A stretch of 64,000 nt of DNA from Photobacterium angustum (GTDB taxonomy: Bacteria; Pseudomonadota; Gammaproteobacteria; Enterobacterales; Vibrionaceae): NCBI RefSeq assembly GCF_003026365.1, contig NZ_PYOM01000013.1:99865-163864 (forward strand), read 5' to 3'. Shown here one piece after another: positions 28,567 to 38,238 of this stretch. A program made the position numbers and the translations under genes. How positions within the stretch are numbered: position 1 is the first letter of the stretch; every line of letters starts with the position of its first letter. The notes under the pieces were generated by a model, which was not told the origin of the DNA, searched no databases, and worked only from the letters and a program-made list of their open reading frames with translations.

Positions 28567-30570
28567 TTACAGTTTAAATTTATGAACCAGTTTATTTTGT
28601 TCAGTGGCTAAGCTATCTAACATTGTACTGGCTTCTGCCATTTCTTCCATTGCATTGTAGTTAGTATCAGCAATATGACTAATATCCTCTAAACTACGGG
28701 CAATGTCGGCAGTCGTCGTACGTTGCTCTTCCGCTGATTGTGCAATTTGACTACTCATTTGACTAATTTCAATGATAATCGCTTGGATCTCTTCCATTGC
28801 ACTATTGGCATCTGATGCTTGATTAATACTGTTATCCATTTCTGTTACACAGCTTTGCATCATTTCCATCGCTTGACCTGAGCTACCTTGAAGGTTTTGG
28901 ATCATCGCTTCAATCTCAGAGGTAGAGTCGGTGGTACGTTTAGCGAGAACACGTACTTCATCGGCAACAACGGCAAAGCCTCGTCCTTGATCGCCAGCAC
29001 GAGCCGCTTCAATGGCAGCATTGAGTGCAAGTAGGTTAGTTTGGTCGGCAATATTACGAATAACATCCAAAATAGAGCCAATATTACTGCTCATTTGTTG
29101 AAGATCAGCAACGGCAGTTACAGAGTCATCTAAGCGAGTTGAAAGCTGATGCGCAATATTGATGTTTTTACTCATCACTTCACGACCTGTTGCTGATGCA
29201 CGTTCTACCTCATGAACACGTTCCATTGTGTTCTGCGCACTTTGCGATACATCAGTCACTGAGTGCTCCATCTCTGTCATTGCTGTTGCTACAGAAACGG
29301 TTTGCTCTCGTTGTTCATTGAGTCGCTGTTTTGCCTGTGCTGTTGTACTTTGGTTTTCTGCTGCAACTTGAGTGAGATCTTCAGATGCTTTGCTTAATTG
29401 ACTTAAAATTTGTTGAAGGTTACCAGCTAACGTATTGATGTGATGACTTAATTTATTAAACTCAATGAATTGACTGCTTTCTGTACGCTGTGTCATATCA
29501 CCATCAGTTAATGATTCAAGCGTTTTAAGCATAGATACAAGTGGACGGCGTACACTTCGCGCTAAATACCAACCGATAGAAATGGCTAATAAAATAACCA
29601 CAATCGCAATACCCACAGCTTTGGTGACGCCTTGATTGTAGGTGTTATCAGCTGTTGCAATCGCTTGATCCATTTGATTAGTCGCTTGCTGATTAAATTG
29701 CTCAAGGATTGATAGCGCTTGGTTAACTTCTTTAGTTAGCGTGGCAATGTTGTCGTAAAGGCGTGTTTTCGCTTCAATATATTCATAGTGTTGATCAAGC
29801 ACGCCGCCTTTTTTACCGATATCTAACGTGTATTGAGTAACAGATTTACCGAATGTTTCTTTTAAGCCTGAAAGTAGGGTTGTTAAGCTACGAAATGCGT
29901 TGGCAAGATGGTTTACACTGCGTTTATTCGCCTTCATTGCAGCTTTAATCTTACTGATATCGTCAGTAGCAAGGGCGTCTGAAGTAATGGTTTCTGTTTC
30001 TTTTAACTTCACAAAGAAATTTTTAGCCATCATTTTAACAGCCATATTATCTTGCTCATTAATGTATTCTTTCATACCAATGCTGAGCTCAGCTTGCAAA
30101 CGCTGGAAGCGTCGCGCTGATTGTTGGCGCTCATCACCGGCTAACATTTGCGCGCGATAGTTACCCATCGCGGTTTGAGCTTCGCTGAAGTAACGCTGTT
30201 CTAATTCGGTTAGTGCTTTAATGTAAGATGTTAATTCAGGGTTACTTTCAGCAATGGCTACAAGCTCTTTACGTGCAGAGGCGAAGTCTCTTGTTGCTTT
30301 ACGAAAGTCTGCTTCATAGGTTTTCATTGCGGCTAGATCTTGACTAGTTAAGAAGTCTTTAAAAGTTTTGTCTGCGGCAAGAAGTTTAACACTGACTTTA
30401 TTTGATATAGAGACTAAAGGAAGTGCGTCTGTTGTCACTGTTGTTAACTGATTATGGATGCGGTTTGTTCCATCAAGCATGAGCACAATGGTTAAAACAA
30501 ACAATGCAACCATAACCACAAAACCGGAGTACATGCGACGTATGACCGAAGTTTGGCTAGATTTCTTCAT
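28567..30570 (-). CDS. Methyl-accepting chemotaxis protein
   Basis: 667-aa receptor. TM1 at about 12-33, a long periplasmic helical sensor domain to ~313, TM2 ([18 protein letters not shown]) about 318-336, HAMP to ~395, then the signalling coiled coil with tip [20 protein letters not shown] and [17 protein letters not shown]. It lacks the C-terminal NWETF-type pentapeptide, so it probably relies on other receptors for CheR/CheB docking. Ligand unknown. Single gene. Confidence 0.92.
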   Translation of the reverse strand: MKKSSQTSVIRRMYSGFVVMVALFVLTIVLMLDGTNRIHNQLTTVTTDALPLVSISNKVSVKLLAADKTFKDFLTSQDLAAMKTYEADFRKATRDFASARKELVAIAESNPELTSYIKALTELEQRYFSEAQTAMGNYRAQMLAGDERQQSARRFQRLQAELSIGMKEYINEQDNMAVKMMAKNFFVKLKETETITSDALATDDISKIKAAMKANKRSVNHLANAFRSLTTLLSGLKETFGKSVTQYTLDIGKKGGVLDQHYEYIEAKTRLYDNIATLTKEVNQALSILEQFNQQATNQMDQAIATADNTYNQGVTKAVGIAIVVILLAISIGWYLARSVRRPLVSMLKTLESLTDGDMTQRTESSQFIEFNKLSHHINTLAGNLQQILSQLSKASEDLTQVAAENQSTTAQAKQRLNEQREQTVSVATAMTEMEHSVTDVSQSAQNTMERVHEVERASATGREVMSKNINIAHQLSTRLDDSVTAVADLQQMSSNIGSILDVIRNIADQTNLLALNAAIEAARAGDQGRGFAVVADEVRVLAKRTTDSTSEIEAMIQNLQGSSGQAMEMMQSCVTEMDNSINQASDANSAMEEIQAIIIEISQMSSQIAQSAEEQRTTTADIARSLEDISHIADTNYNAMEEMAEASTMLDSLATEQNKLVHKFKL

Positions 30571-30911
30571 AATATCCCTATATTTAGCAAAGGGTCAGTG
30601 TCATCATAATGCTGACCTATTAGTCATAAATGTAATTTGATAATGGGGTAATCCTTTATTTCGCAATCAATGCTAAATTTGCGAATCGAATTATCAAACT
30701 AACTCTAACCTATACTATCGTCAGTTTTGCTTGAGTCTTGATAGATAAATTTGTTTAGGGGTCAATTGTTTGATCGCTGCATCAAAAAAACACGAAAACG
30801 TGAAATTTTTTCTCTATTAAATCTTTAAAACAACGTTCAATATTGCGCAATAGAGTTGACTGACGCATACTCACTAGCTAAACAAATAACAATGAGTTGA
30901 TGGAGTCAGAA
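30571..30911. other. Intergenic, chemotaxis gene / hinT promoters
   Basis: About 340 bp between divergently read genes. No gene seen. Contains a short hairpin (CACG/CGTG, 30791-30802) flanked by A- and T-runs that looks like a weak bidirectional terminator without an obvious gene to end. Confidence 0.35.
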
Positions 30912-31262
30912 ATGGCGGAAGAAACTATCTTCAGTAAAATTATTCGTAAAGAAATTCCAACTGATATTTTGTATCAAGATGACTTAGTCACAGCATTTCG
31001 TGATATCAATCCTCGTGCGCCAAGCCATATCTTAATTATTCCAAATAAATTGATTCCAACAGTTAATGATGTGGAAGCCGATGATGAGTTGATGATGGGG
31101 CGTATGTTTACTGTTGCCCGTAAATTAGCAGAAAAGGAAGGCGTGGCAGAAGATGGTTACCGTTTGATCGTTAATTGTAACCCTTATGGTGGACAAGAAG
31201 TTTACCATATCCACATGCATCTATTAGGTGGGCGTCCTTTAGGACCAATGCTAGTTGGCTAG
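30912..31262 (+). CDS. hinT: HIT-family purine nucleoside phosphoramidase HinT
   Basis: 116-aa cytoplasmic hydrolase of adenosine phosphoramidates. Starts [19 protein letters not shown] like E. coli HinT; histidine triad [11 protein letters not shown] near the end. The ATG at 30912 is chosen because GGAG sits 6 bases upstream and it matches the family; earlier TTG/ATG codons at 30897 and 30900 are in frame. It opens the hinT-ycfL-lpoB-thiK-ycfP-ndh block shared with enterobacteria. Confidence 0.94.
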   Translation: MAEETIFSKIIRKEIPTDILYQDDLVTAFRDINPRAPSHILIIPNKLIPTVNDVEADDELMMGRMFTVARKLAEKEGVAEDGYRLIVNCNPYGGQEVYHIHMHLLGGRPLGPMLVG

Positions 31263-31318
31263 TCATAACGTACTAATAACGTTATGTAATGGATAATAAT
31301 TATCCCCAGATAGACAGA

Positions 31319-31383
31319 AAGCTTGAGTATCTTTAATCTTCTCGTTGGGTATACGATAAGTGGTGTGATATTCAGGCTTTTTT
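31319..31383 (+). terminator. Long-stem terminator after hinT
   Basis: 13-bp stem (AAGCTTGAGTATC with GATATTCAGGCTT, two G-U pairs) holding a second imperfect stem in its loop (CTTCTCGT / ACGATAAG), then six T. 56 bp past the hinT stop. The stem is longer than those of nearby terminators. Confidence 0.75.
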
Positions 31384-31441
31384 ATTGCGATAAATTGATT
31401 ATATCAGCAGCTTTTATCTATCACTTTATTGGTAATCGTTG

Positions 31442-31509
31442 CTTACTAACATTAAAATCTAACGTATTGCTATGTAACGGTAAATTCCGATATTAGATTC
31501 GTTAGTAAG
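31442..31509. repeat. Inverted repeat upstream of ycfL
   Basis: 9-bp arms CTTACTAAC / GTTAGTAAG enclose a second pair ATCTAA / TTAGAT. It can form a 68-nt two-step hairpin or cruciform about 90 bp before ycfL. No coding capacity. Confidence 0.5.
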
Positions 31510-31601
31510 AACTTGTGGGTCATAGCAAAACGCACGATCATAAGTGAGTTTCTTATAATGTTACTTAGAAATTTGATTATCACTCTATTAAGAGGCATGT
31601 A

Positions 31602-31988
31602 ATGAAGTATGTAATGGCATTATTTTTAGCATTAATTATCACTGGATGTAGCAGTGATCATGCTGGTATTAGTATCGAAAACAGTAATCAAAATGTCGTT
31701 ATTGGTAACTCTGTTCTAGCACGTAGTTTAGTTTTTAAAGATGCCCATATAACGAAAGTTAATGGTTTAATGCAAGCCTCTGTTGAGGCAATAAACAAAG
31801 TTAACACAGATCTGAACTTGCAATACCGTTTTTATTGGTATGATGGCCAAGGTTTAGAGATCAGTGGTAGTGTATCACCATGGTATTCCGTTGCTTTGGC
31901 TGGCAACGGTAAAGTAATATTACAAGGTGTTGCTGATAAAGTTGAAGCTACCCAATATCGTATTTACGTTCGTCGAGCATTATACTGA
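31602..31988 (+). CDS. ycfL: YcfL family (DUF1425) lipoprotein
   Basis: 128-aa predicted lipoprotein with signal MKYVMALFLALIITGC (lipobox ITGC). The mature part has a beta-rich YcfL fold: LQYRFYWYDGQGLEI and QYRIYVRRALY. Function unknown. It directly precedes lpoB by 30 bp, as in E. coli, suggesting an envelope role alongside it. Confidence 0.85.
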   Translation: MKYVMALFLALIITGCSSDHAGISIENSNQNVVIGNSVLARSLVFKDAHITKVNGLMQASVEAINKVNTDLNLQYRFYWYDGQGLEISGSVSPWYSVALAGNGKVILQGVADKVEATQYRIYVRRALY

Positions 31989-32018
31989 TTTAATACAAAA
32001 TATTGTTAAGGTAAAACA

Positions 32019-32609
32019 ATGAAAAAAAGCGTTCTTACATTATTAGCGGCATCTTTATTATTAGGTGGTTGTGCCCAAACTATCGATTCTGTGAATTCGC
32101 ATTTACCTGAAACTCCATCGGTAAATTTTGGCTCTAATGATCTTGATAATACGGCATCGGACTTAACAACAAAGATGTTGTCATCACCGGCTGTATCTTC
32201 AATTACAGCAGGCGGTAAGCATCCGATTGTGATTGTTGATAATATTCAAAACAATGCCAGTGGACATGTTGATACTAAGTCGCTTACTAACACGATTAAG
32301 TCTAAAATTTCACGTTCGGGTAAATTCAACTTAGTCGATAAGTCTCGCGTTGATGCGGTGCGTAAACAAATGAACTTTAGTGAAAATGATCGTTTTGTTA
32401 ATCAAGGGACTGCGATTCAATTTGCTAAAATGACAGGTGCGCAATACATGCTGTATGGTTATGTAAGCAATACTAGCAAGTCTGAAGATGGTAAAAATGT
32501 ACCTTTTTATAAAATGACCATGCGTTTGATGGATACAAACTCAGGTTCAATTGAGTGGGCTGATTCAGGTTTAGCGCCTAAGAGTGAATCAGACTCTCAA
32601 GGTTGGTAA
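32019..32609 (+). CDS. lpoB: LpoB, outer-membrane activator of PBP1b
   Basis: 196-aa outer-membrane lipoprotein (LLGGC lipobox at residue ~18). A low-complexity linker leads to the globular domain (HPIVIVDNIQNNASGHVDT, SGKFNLVDKSR, GAQYMLYGYVSN, GSIEWADS). In E. coli LpoB reaches through peptidoglycan to stimulate PBP1b. Context between ycfL and thiK supports the call. The linker is short and not strongly proline-rich. Confidence 0.85.
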   Translation: MKKSVLTLLAASLLLGGCAQTIDSVNSHLPETPSVNFGSNDLDNTASDLTTKMLSSPAVSSITAGGKHPIVIVDNIQNNASGHVDTKSLTNTIKSKISRSGKFNLVDKSRVDAVRKQMNFSENDRFVNQGTAIQFAKMTGAQYMLYGYVSNTSKSEDGKNVPFYKMTMRLMDTNSGSIEWADSGLAPKSESDSQGW

Positions 32610-32647
32610 TTTAGCCTAAATAATCTGGTAGCAATGTTGAAATTATA

Positions 32648-33559
32648 ATGAAAGATAACGAGAGTTTTGATCCTACATTATTGTCTTTTTTACCAGATGC
32701 ACAATTTCTAACAGCGAGCCCATTAGCGGGCGGTTTAACCAATCGCTGTTGGAAATTATTCCTGTATCATCCTTCAAATAATCAATCTTCCCATTACGTG
32801 TGGCGACCATTAACGGGCACGGCTCAAGCTTTTGGTATTAATCGAACGCATGAATATCAGTTATTACGTTTAATTGAACATTCTGAATTAGCGCCAAAAC
32901 CCTATGCATTGTTAGACACTAATCTAAATAATAATGAACAAGTATTAATTGTTGATTGGCTTGAAGGTGAACAAGCAGATCAACGATTTACCAATCAGCA
33001 ACTGTGCCAACTACAAGCGCGAATTCATGCTTTACCGCTTCCCATCCATCGATTAGATATTAAGCAACGTATTGATCATTACTGGCAAACAATTCCTGTT
33101 GATTTAAAATCAAAACAATTAATGTCTATTTATTATTATTTTGATAACCAGAAGATTCATCATTACTTTCCTGATACCTGCTGTCATTTTGATTTAGGGC
33201 GTTACAATATTATTGTCCCTAATGACTGTGACCAATTAGTTGTTGGGATGAGCGCTAAAGTTATCGATTGGGAATATGCCTGTGCAGGTGATCCTTCTCT
33301 TGATTTAACCATGACTATATTAGCTAATGCACTTAGCCCTGAAAAAGCAGTGAAAGATTATTGTTTGGCTAGAGAAGAGAAGACCACTTCGGAATCTACT
33401 GAGACATTAAAGTGGTTAGAGGCTGTTAATTACTGGCAGCCTTGGTGTGAGTACCTAGCATTACTGTGGTATTTAGTTGGTTACAAAGTTTGGCATGATG
33501 ATGACTATTTACAGCAAGCCAAACAGCTAGAGATCAAGTTAAAAAGCATGGGTATATAG
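32648..33559 (+). CDS. ThiK-like aminoglycoside/thiamine kinase-fold protein
   Basis: 303-aa phosphotransferase-fold (APH/choline kinase) protein. Nucleotide loop SPLAGGLTNRCWKL near residue 25, catalytic H-x-D-x4-N as CHFDLGRYN, and metal Asp in VIDWEYACAGDPSLDL. By position it corresponds to E. coli thiK (thiamine kinase), so thiamine salvage is the likely role, but sequence alone does not fix the substrate. Confidence 0.75.
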   Translation: MKDNESFDPTLLSFLPDAQFLTASPLAGGLTNRCWKLFLYHPSNNQSSHYVWRPLTGTAQAFGINRTHEYQLLRLIEHSELAPKPYALLDTNLNNNEQVLIVDWLEGEQADQRFTNQQLCQLQARIHALPLPIHRLDIKQRIDHYWQTIPVDLKSKQLMSIYYYFDNQKIHHYFPDTCCHFDLGRYNIIVPNDCDQLVVGMSAKVIDWEYACAGDPSLDLTMTILANALSPEKAVKDYCLAREEKTTSESTETLKWLEAVNYWQPWCEYLALLWYLVGYKVWHDDDYLQQAKQLEIKLKSMGI

Positions 33560-33604
33560 AGACGTTATATTAAGTGTGAAACGTTTGTACAAGGAGATGT
33601 ACTG

Positions 33605-34444
33605 ATGTTGAAAAGAACGATAAGCATAATCTTTATTTGTGTGATGTTATCTGGTTGCACATTTAAATTGGTATACAATTCATTAGATTTCTGGATTGAT
33701 TATTACTTATCAGATTATCTTGATTTGGACTCTCAACAACAGGATGAGTTAGAGCAAGGTCTTGAAACTGCACTTGCACAACATCGACAGCAACAATTAG
33801 CTGTATTTCATAAGTTAATTTCTGCCTTACAAACGGATCTTAAAAAACCTTTAACAGCAGAACAAATTGCCAATTATCATCAGCGTTTTACGCAAGCAGG
33901 CGAAGCATCAGCTCTGGTTTTTGTATCACCGATCATTGATGTTATTAAAACAATGAGCCCTTCACAAATTACAGCCAGTATCCAAGCGATTGAAAAAGAG
34001 ATGGCTGAGCGACGTGAAGAGCGTTTATCTAAAAGTCCACAGCAACGCCTTGAAAATCGCTATGATGAACTTGAAGATAAAGCTCAAGACTGGATTGGAC
34101 GTCTAACTAAGCAACAAAAACAGCTCATATTAAGCTTAGCGAAACTGCAATTACAGCAATCCACAATGTTTCAAAACATAACAACAGATAACTTGTCACA
34201 ATTAAAAACGATATTAAAACAACGTAATAATGAGAATTTTACATCGAGTATCGAACAACAAGTTAAAAATATTCTTTCTCTTAAAAATGCGCTTTATCAA
34301 ACTCAACTCGATGAGTATTTAGCTCAGCGTTTTGCCATCATGAAACAGTTAAATGGGAGTTTAAGTCCACAGCAGTTACGCCACTTACAAGGTGAATTAA
34401 CGTCACTTAGAAAAGATATCGCGACGTTAATACAAAAGAAGTAG
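33605..34444 (+). CDS. DUF6279-type lipoprotein
   Basis: 279 aa. Signal with lipobox LSGC, then FKLVYNSLDFWIDYYLSDYLDLD, the typical start of this uncharacterised family. The rest is almost entirely alpha-helical and rich in Gln, Lys and Glu, consistent with coiled coils facing the periplasm. Ribosome site AAGGAG is close. It occupies the place where E. coli has nagZ. Function unknown. Confidence 0.7.
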   Translation: MLKRTISIIFICVMLSGCTFKLVYNSLDFWIDYYLSDYLDLDSQQQDELEQGLETALAQHRQQQLAVFHKLISALQTDLKKPLTAEQIANYHQRFTQAGEASALVFVSPIIDVIKTMSPSQITASIQAIEKEMAERREERLSKSPQQRLENRYDELEDKAQDWIGRLTKQQKQLILSLAKLQLQQSTMFQNITTDNLSQLKTILKQRNNENFTSSIEQQVKNILSLKNALYQTQLDEYLAQRFAIMKQLNGSLSPQQLRHLQGELTSLRKDIATLIQKK

Positions 34445-34592
34445 CGCTGAACGGGTATTTTCAATGTGCGTAGTTTGCAAAGAAGATCATAGTTTTCATT
34501 ATTACCCTGTTAAACCATAAAGAAAGTGGTAGATTTATAACGTCCAATTCAAGGGCACGGATGATTTTAAACTTTAGCGAGAGGGAATTGAT

Positions 34593-35132
34593 ATGATTAT
34601 TTATTTACATGGCTTTGACTCAACAAGCCCTGGTAATCATGAAAAGGTATTACAGTTACAGTTTATCGATTCTGATATCCGCTTTGTAAATTACAGTACT
34701 CTACATCCAAAGCACGATATGCAGCATTTACTAAAAGAAGTTCATAAGTTAGTAGACGAGAATAAAGATACAAAGCCACTTATCTGTGGGGTTGGGTTAG
34801 GGGGCTATTGGGCTGAAAGGATTGGCTTCTTATGTGGTATTAAACAAGTCATTTTCAATCCAAATATTCATCCAGAAAATAACATGGAAGGACGCATTGA
34901 TCGTCCAGAAGAATATACTGACATTATGACGAAATGCGTTAAAGATTTTCGTAAAAAAAATGCAGGTAATTGTCTTTGCATACTTTCAACTAATGACGAA
35001 GTATTAGATAATCAGACTACAAAAGATGAGCTAGATCAATTTTATGATATAGTGTGGGATGAAAATGAAACACATAAGTTTAAAAAGATCTCGCAACATC
35101 TACAAAAAATAAAAGCGTTTAAAGCGCAATAA
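34593..35132 (+). CDS. ycfP: YcfP-like alpha/beta-hydrolase fold protein (UPF0227)
   Basis: 179 aa. [22 protein letters not shown] and the nucleophile-elbow-like [18 protein letters not shown] match YcfP. The elbow reads G-V-G-L-G-G, without the serine of a classical esterase, so catalysis is doubtful. Function unknown. It lies before ndh as in E. coli. Confidence 0.85.
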   Translation: MIIYLHGFDSTSPGNHEKVLQLQFIDSDIRFVNYSTLHPKHDMQHLLKEVHKLVDENKDTKPLICGVGLGGYWAERIGFLCGIKQVIFNPNIHPENNMEGRIDRPEEYTDIMTKCVKDFRKKNAGNCLCILSTNDEVLDNQTTKDELDQFYDIVWDENETHKFKKISQHLQKIKAFKAQ

Positions 35133-35324
35133 TAACGAAACATACTACCTCCTACACCATAGACGGGTCATAGATCCGTCTACCTACACATATGTTGCTT
35201 TACAGGCTTCAGATTTCTTTTTGCCTAGCGGTTTGCGTATAAAACAGACCATAACAAACAGCCTGCTATGCAATGAGGTATTTGTCGTTTTAAAAAAATT
35301 TATAAAATTAGTGAGGAAGTCATT

Positions 35325-36614
35325 TTGAATCGAATTATTGTTGTTGGCGGCGGTGCTGGTGGTTTAGAACTTGCGACAAAGCTTGGACGTACCCTAGGTC
35401 GTAAAGGCCGCGCAGAAGTTACTCTAGTGGATCGCCGTGCGAGTCACTTGTGGAAACCATTGCTACACGAAGTAGCAACAGGTTCATTAGATGCAGGCGT
35501 AGATGCTATTAGCTATCGCGCACATGCAAAAAACCACCACTTTGATTTTCAAATGGGCTCGTTAGAAACGATAGATCGTGAAAATAAAACGATCACACTT
35601 GCTGCATTATTTGATAAGCAAAACGAACTGTTATTACCTGAGCGTACATTGGAATACGATATTCTTGTGCTAGCGATTGGTTCTACATCGAATGACTTTA
35701 ACACTCCAGGTGTACGTGACCACTGTATTTTCCTTGATAGCCCAGAGCAAGCTCACCGTTTCCGTACTGAAATGAACAACCAATTCATGAAGTTACATGG
35801 AAACAAAGATCAAAAGACAGTTGATATCGCAATTGTTGGTGCAGGTGCAACTGGTGTTGAATTATCAGCAGAGCTTCACAATGCAGTACAAGAATTACAT
35901 AACTACGGTTTTGGTGACTTAGATAGCTCTCGTCTAAACGTAAACCTAGTTGAAGCTGGCGATCGTATTCTTCCTGCACTGCCTCCGCGTATTTCTCAAG
36001 CGGCGCATAACGAGTTAACTAAGCTTGGTGTAACCGTACGTACAGGTACTATGGTAACTAAGGCTGATGAAACAGGTTTAACCACAAAAGATGGTGATCA
36101 TATTCCAGCACAAATCATGGTATGGGCTGCCGGTATCAAAGCACCTGATTTTATGAAAGATATTGCAGGGCTTGAAACGAACCGTATTAATCAGTTAGTA
36201 GTTAAACCAACGCTACAAACGACCCGTGATGATGATATTTATGTGATTGGTGATTTGGCATCTTGTGTGCAGGAAGATGGTTCATTTGTTCCACCTCGTG
36301 CGCAAGCGGCACACCAAATGGCAAGTCGTTGTTTCTCAAATATTGTTGCGAAAATCACAGATCGTGAACAGAAACCGTATGTGTATAGCGATCATGGCTC
36401 ATTAGTATCACTAAGCCGTTTCTCAACTGTTGGCAGCCTAATGGGTAACTTATCAAAAGGTTCAATGATGGTAGAAGGGCGCATAGCACGTATGGTGTAT
36501 ATCTCACTATACCGTATGCACCAAATGGCGCTACATGGCATGTTTAAAACAGGACTTATTATGTTAGTAAGCCGTATTAACCGTGTACTTCGTCCAAGCT
36601 TAAAGCTGCACTAA
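35325..36614 (+). CDS. ndh: NADH dehydrogenase type II (TTG start)
   Basis: 429-aa single-subunit, non-proton-pumping NADH:quinone oxidoreductase at the inner membrane. FAD-binding [18 protein letters not shown] at the N-terminus, NADH-binding [19 protein letters not shown] near residue 165, and YVIGDLASC for FAD. The start is a TTG with a good GTGAGGAAG ribosome site 6-8 bases upstream; no ATG fits, so a weak start codon may limit expression. Single gene. Confidence 0.93.
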   Translation: MNRIIVVGGGAGGLELATKLGRTLGRKGRAEVTLVDRRASHLWKPLLHEVATGSLDAGVDAISYRAHAKNHHFDFQMGSLETIDRENKTITLAALFDKQNELLLPERTLEYDILVLAIGSTSNDFNTPGVRDHCIFLDSPEQAHRFRTEMNNQFMKLHGNKDQKTVDIAIVGAGATGVELSAELHNAVQELHNYGFGDLDSSRLNVNLVEAGDRILPALPPRISQAAHNELTKLGVTVRTGTMVTKADETGLTTKDGDHIPAQIMVWAAGIKAPDFMKDIAGLETNRINQLVVKPTLQTTRDDDIYVIGDLASCVQEDGSFVPPRAQAAHQMASRCFSNIVAKITDREQKPYVYSDHGSLVSLSRFSTVGSLMGNLSKGSMMVEGRIARMVYISLYRMHQMALHGMFKTGLIMLVSRINRVLRPSLKLH

Positions 36615-36644
36615 GTTAGTGATAGTGGTTTAATTAGTGACATA

Positions 36645-36674
36645 AAAAACGCCAGCATTTTTGCTGGCGTTTTA
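36645..36674. terminator. Bidirectional terminator, ndh / FKBP gene
   Basis: 12-bp near-perfect stem AAAACGCCAGCA / TGCTGGCGTTTT with a 5-nt T loop. Lies between convergent genes. Confidence 0.92.
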
Positions 36675-36692
36675 GTTTATATCTGTTTTCTA

Positions 36693-37166
36693 TTAGTTGA
36701 TTTTAAATAACTCAACATCAAAAATGAGCACTGAGCCAGGTGGAATGCTACCTGCACCGTTATTACCATAAGCTAGATTAGCTGGAATGAAGAAACGCAT
36801 TTTTTCACCAACAACCATATGTTGTAAGCCTTCCGTCCAACCTTTGATCACACGGTTAAGTGGAAATGAAATTTTTTCACCACGATCGACTGAGCTATCA
36901 AACACAGTGCCATTAATTAAAGTACCGTGGTAATGCACTGTTACGCTATCTGTCGCTTTAGGGTGTTCAGTCCCTGTTCCTTTTTGTAAAACAAGGTATT
37001 GCAGACCAGAAGGCGTCGTTTGTACGCCTTCTTTTAATTTATTTTCCGCAAGAAAAGCTTCACCTTGTTTGATGTTTTCAGCAGCAACTTGCTTATTGTT
37101 GTATGAACGATAAAGGAAGAAAGCGAGTAATACGGCAACAATAACGGCAATAACAATTTTGGACAC
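36693..37166 (-). CDS. FKBP-type peptidyl-prolyl isomerase, membrane anchored
   Basis: About 157 aa. N-terminal hydrophobic segment KIVIAVIVAVLLAFFLY acts as signal anchor, then an FKBP domain with VTVHYHGTLINGTVFDSSVDRG, GWTEGLQHMVVGEKMRFFIP and NNGAGSIPPGSVLIFDVEL. Periplasmic folding helper by inference. The start is a GTG at 37166 with AAGGA 8 bases upstream; the open frame runs to 37205 but has no better site. Resembles FklB/FkpA C-terminal domains. Confidence 0.85.
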   Translation of the reverse strand: MSKIVIAVIVAVLLAFFLYRSYNNKQVAAENIKQGEAFLAENKLKEGVQTTPSGLQYLVLQKGTGTEHPKATDSVTVHYHGTLINGTVFDSSVDRGEKISFPLNRVIKGWTEGLQHMVVGEKMRFFIPANLAYGNNGAGSIPPGSVLIFDVELFKIN

Positions 37167-37257
37167 AATAGTTTCCTTACAAATGAATTTCTTGCATCTT
37201 ACCACTGTGTCGTTTTTCTAACAGCATGAAACTGTAAAGAATGTTGTGCTTAATCGT

Positions 37258-37497
37258 TTAATGGTGACACATATTGGCAATGTTAGTCGTAACGATGCCA
37301 TCTGTAATTGTCACTTTGTTCTTAGTAACAAAAAATTCTAACAATTGTTCAATCGTTAAATCTTTTAACTTACAGGTGTAAAACGTCGCATCAGCGCCGT
37401 AGCTATTCGCAATTTTTTCTTTCAATGTTTCTATTGTGTACGGCTGTTGAGATTCGATCAGTAAATTAAGGATATCGTGAGCGTGATATGTATTCAT
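37258..37497 (-). CDS. YecH-like (DUF2492) protein
   Basis: 79 aa, same length as E. coli YecH. Conserved HDILNLLIES, FYTCKLKDLT and a C-terminal IANMCHH like the ICRH end of YecH; Cys and His residues suggest metal binding. The ATG at 37497 is chosen over the TTG at 37515 because it matches YecH. Function unknown. Confidence 0.8.
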   Translation of the reverse strand: MNTYHAHDILNLLIESQQPYTIETLKEKIANSYGADATFYTCKLKDLTIEQLLEFFVTKNKVTITDGIVTTNIANMCHH

Positions 37498-37603
37498 CGG
37501 GGAGTTGTCCTTCAAGATTGTTTACGAATACAGCATAAGTGAAGGACATAAAGGAAATGTTGATGTGTGATAATAAAGTGTATCTTAAATGCAGCTTTTT
37601 AAT

Positions 37604-38158
37604 TTAAGTGAATAAATCGCTTGGTACTAGCGAATAAACAAGACCATCAAGCGGTTTATTATGATAATAAATGCGATTACGCGCTTCACATTCAAATTTA
37701 GCATTGCACGCTTTTGCTGTTTTTTGGCTTGCATAATTATCGATATGCGTAATGATTTCTAAGCGCGTTAAACCCAACATTTGAAAAGCAAATTGTACGG
37801 CTGCAATATTCGCTTCAGTCGCAAACCCTTGTCGATGACAACCTGTTTTTATCCAATAGCCTAAGTTTGCACTATTGGTCATAGGAATAATCGCACTAAG
37901 AGAAACTGTCCCAATAAACGCATCATCAAAGCGACTAAAGATGGCAAATTCATAGCTAAAATCGGTTTGCCAGCTGAGTCGACTTGCACTTATCCATTCA
38001 TGGGCATCATGTTGATCAAAGCTATTATCACACCATTCAAGCCATGGACTTAGTTCATTAACTGAGTCATGTACGGCTGCGAGAAAATCATTGAGATCAG
38101 CATTTTTAAATGGGCGGAGAATGAGCCGAGGAGTAGAGATTTCGAAATCAAGTTTCAT
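37604..38158 (-). CDS. GNAT acetyltransferase, RimJ/RimL-like
   Basis: 184 aa. TPRLILRPFKNADL start, LGYWIKTGCHRQGFATEA acetyl-CoA loop (R/Q-x-x-G-x-A as CHRQGFA), and RLEIITHIDNYASQKTAKAC near the end. Members acetylate N-termini of ribosomal proteins or small amines; the target is unknown. Confidence 0.85.
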   Translation of the reverse strand: MKLDFEISTPRLILRPFKNADLNDFLAAVHDSVNELSPWLEWCDNSFDQHDAHEWISASRLSWQTDFSYEFAIFSRFDDAFIGTVSLSAIIPMTNSANLGYWIKTGCHRQGFATEANIAAVQFAFQMLGLTRLEIITHIDNYASQKTAKACNAKFECEARNRIYYHNKPLDGLVYSLVPSDLFT

Positions 38159-38238
38159 AGCTATCCTGCCGAAATTGGGGAAGTATGTAAATATAAAGTA
38201 CTGACCTTGCTCGGTCAGTACTTTAGAGGATGGTTTAC

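Noticed and set aside
35160..35182. Hairpin TAGACGG/CCGTCTA between ycfP and ndh
   Set aside because: Only 7 bp with no T-run; could be a weak ycfP transcript end but not enough to call.
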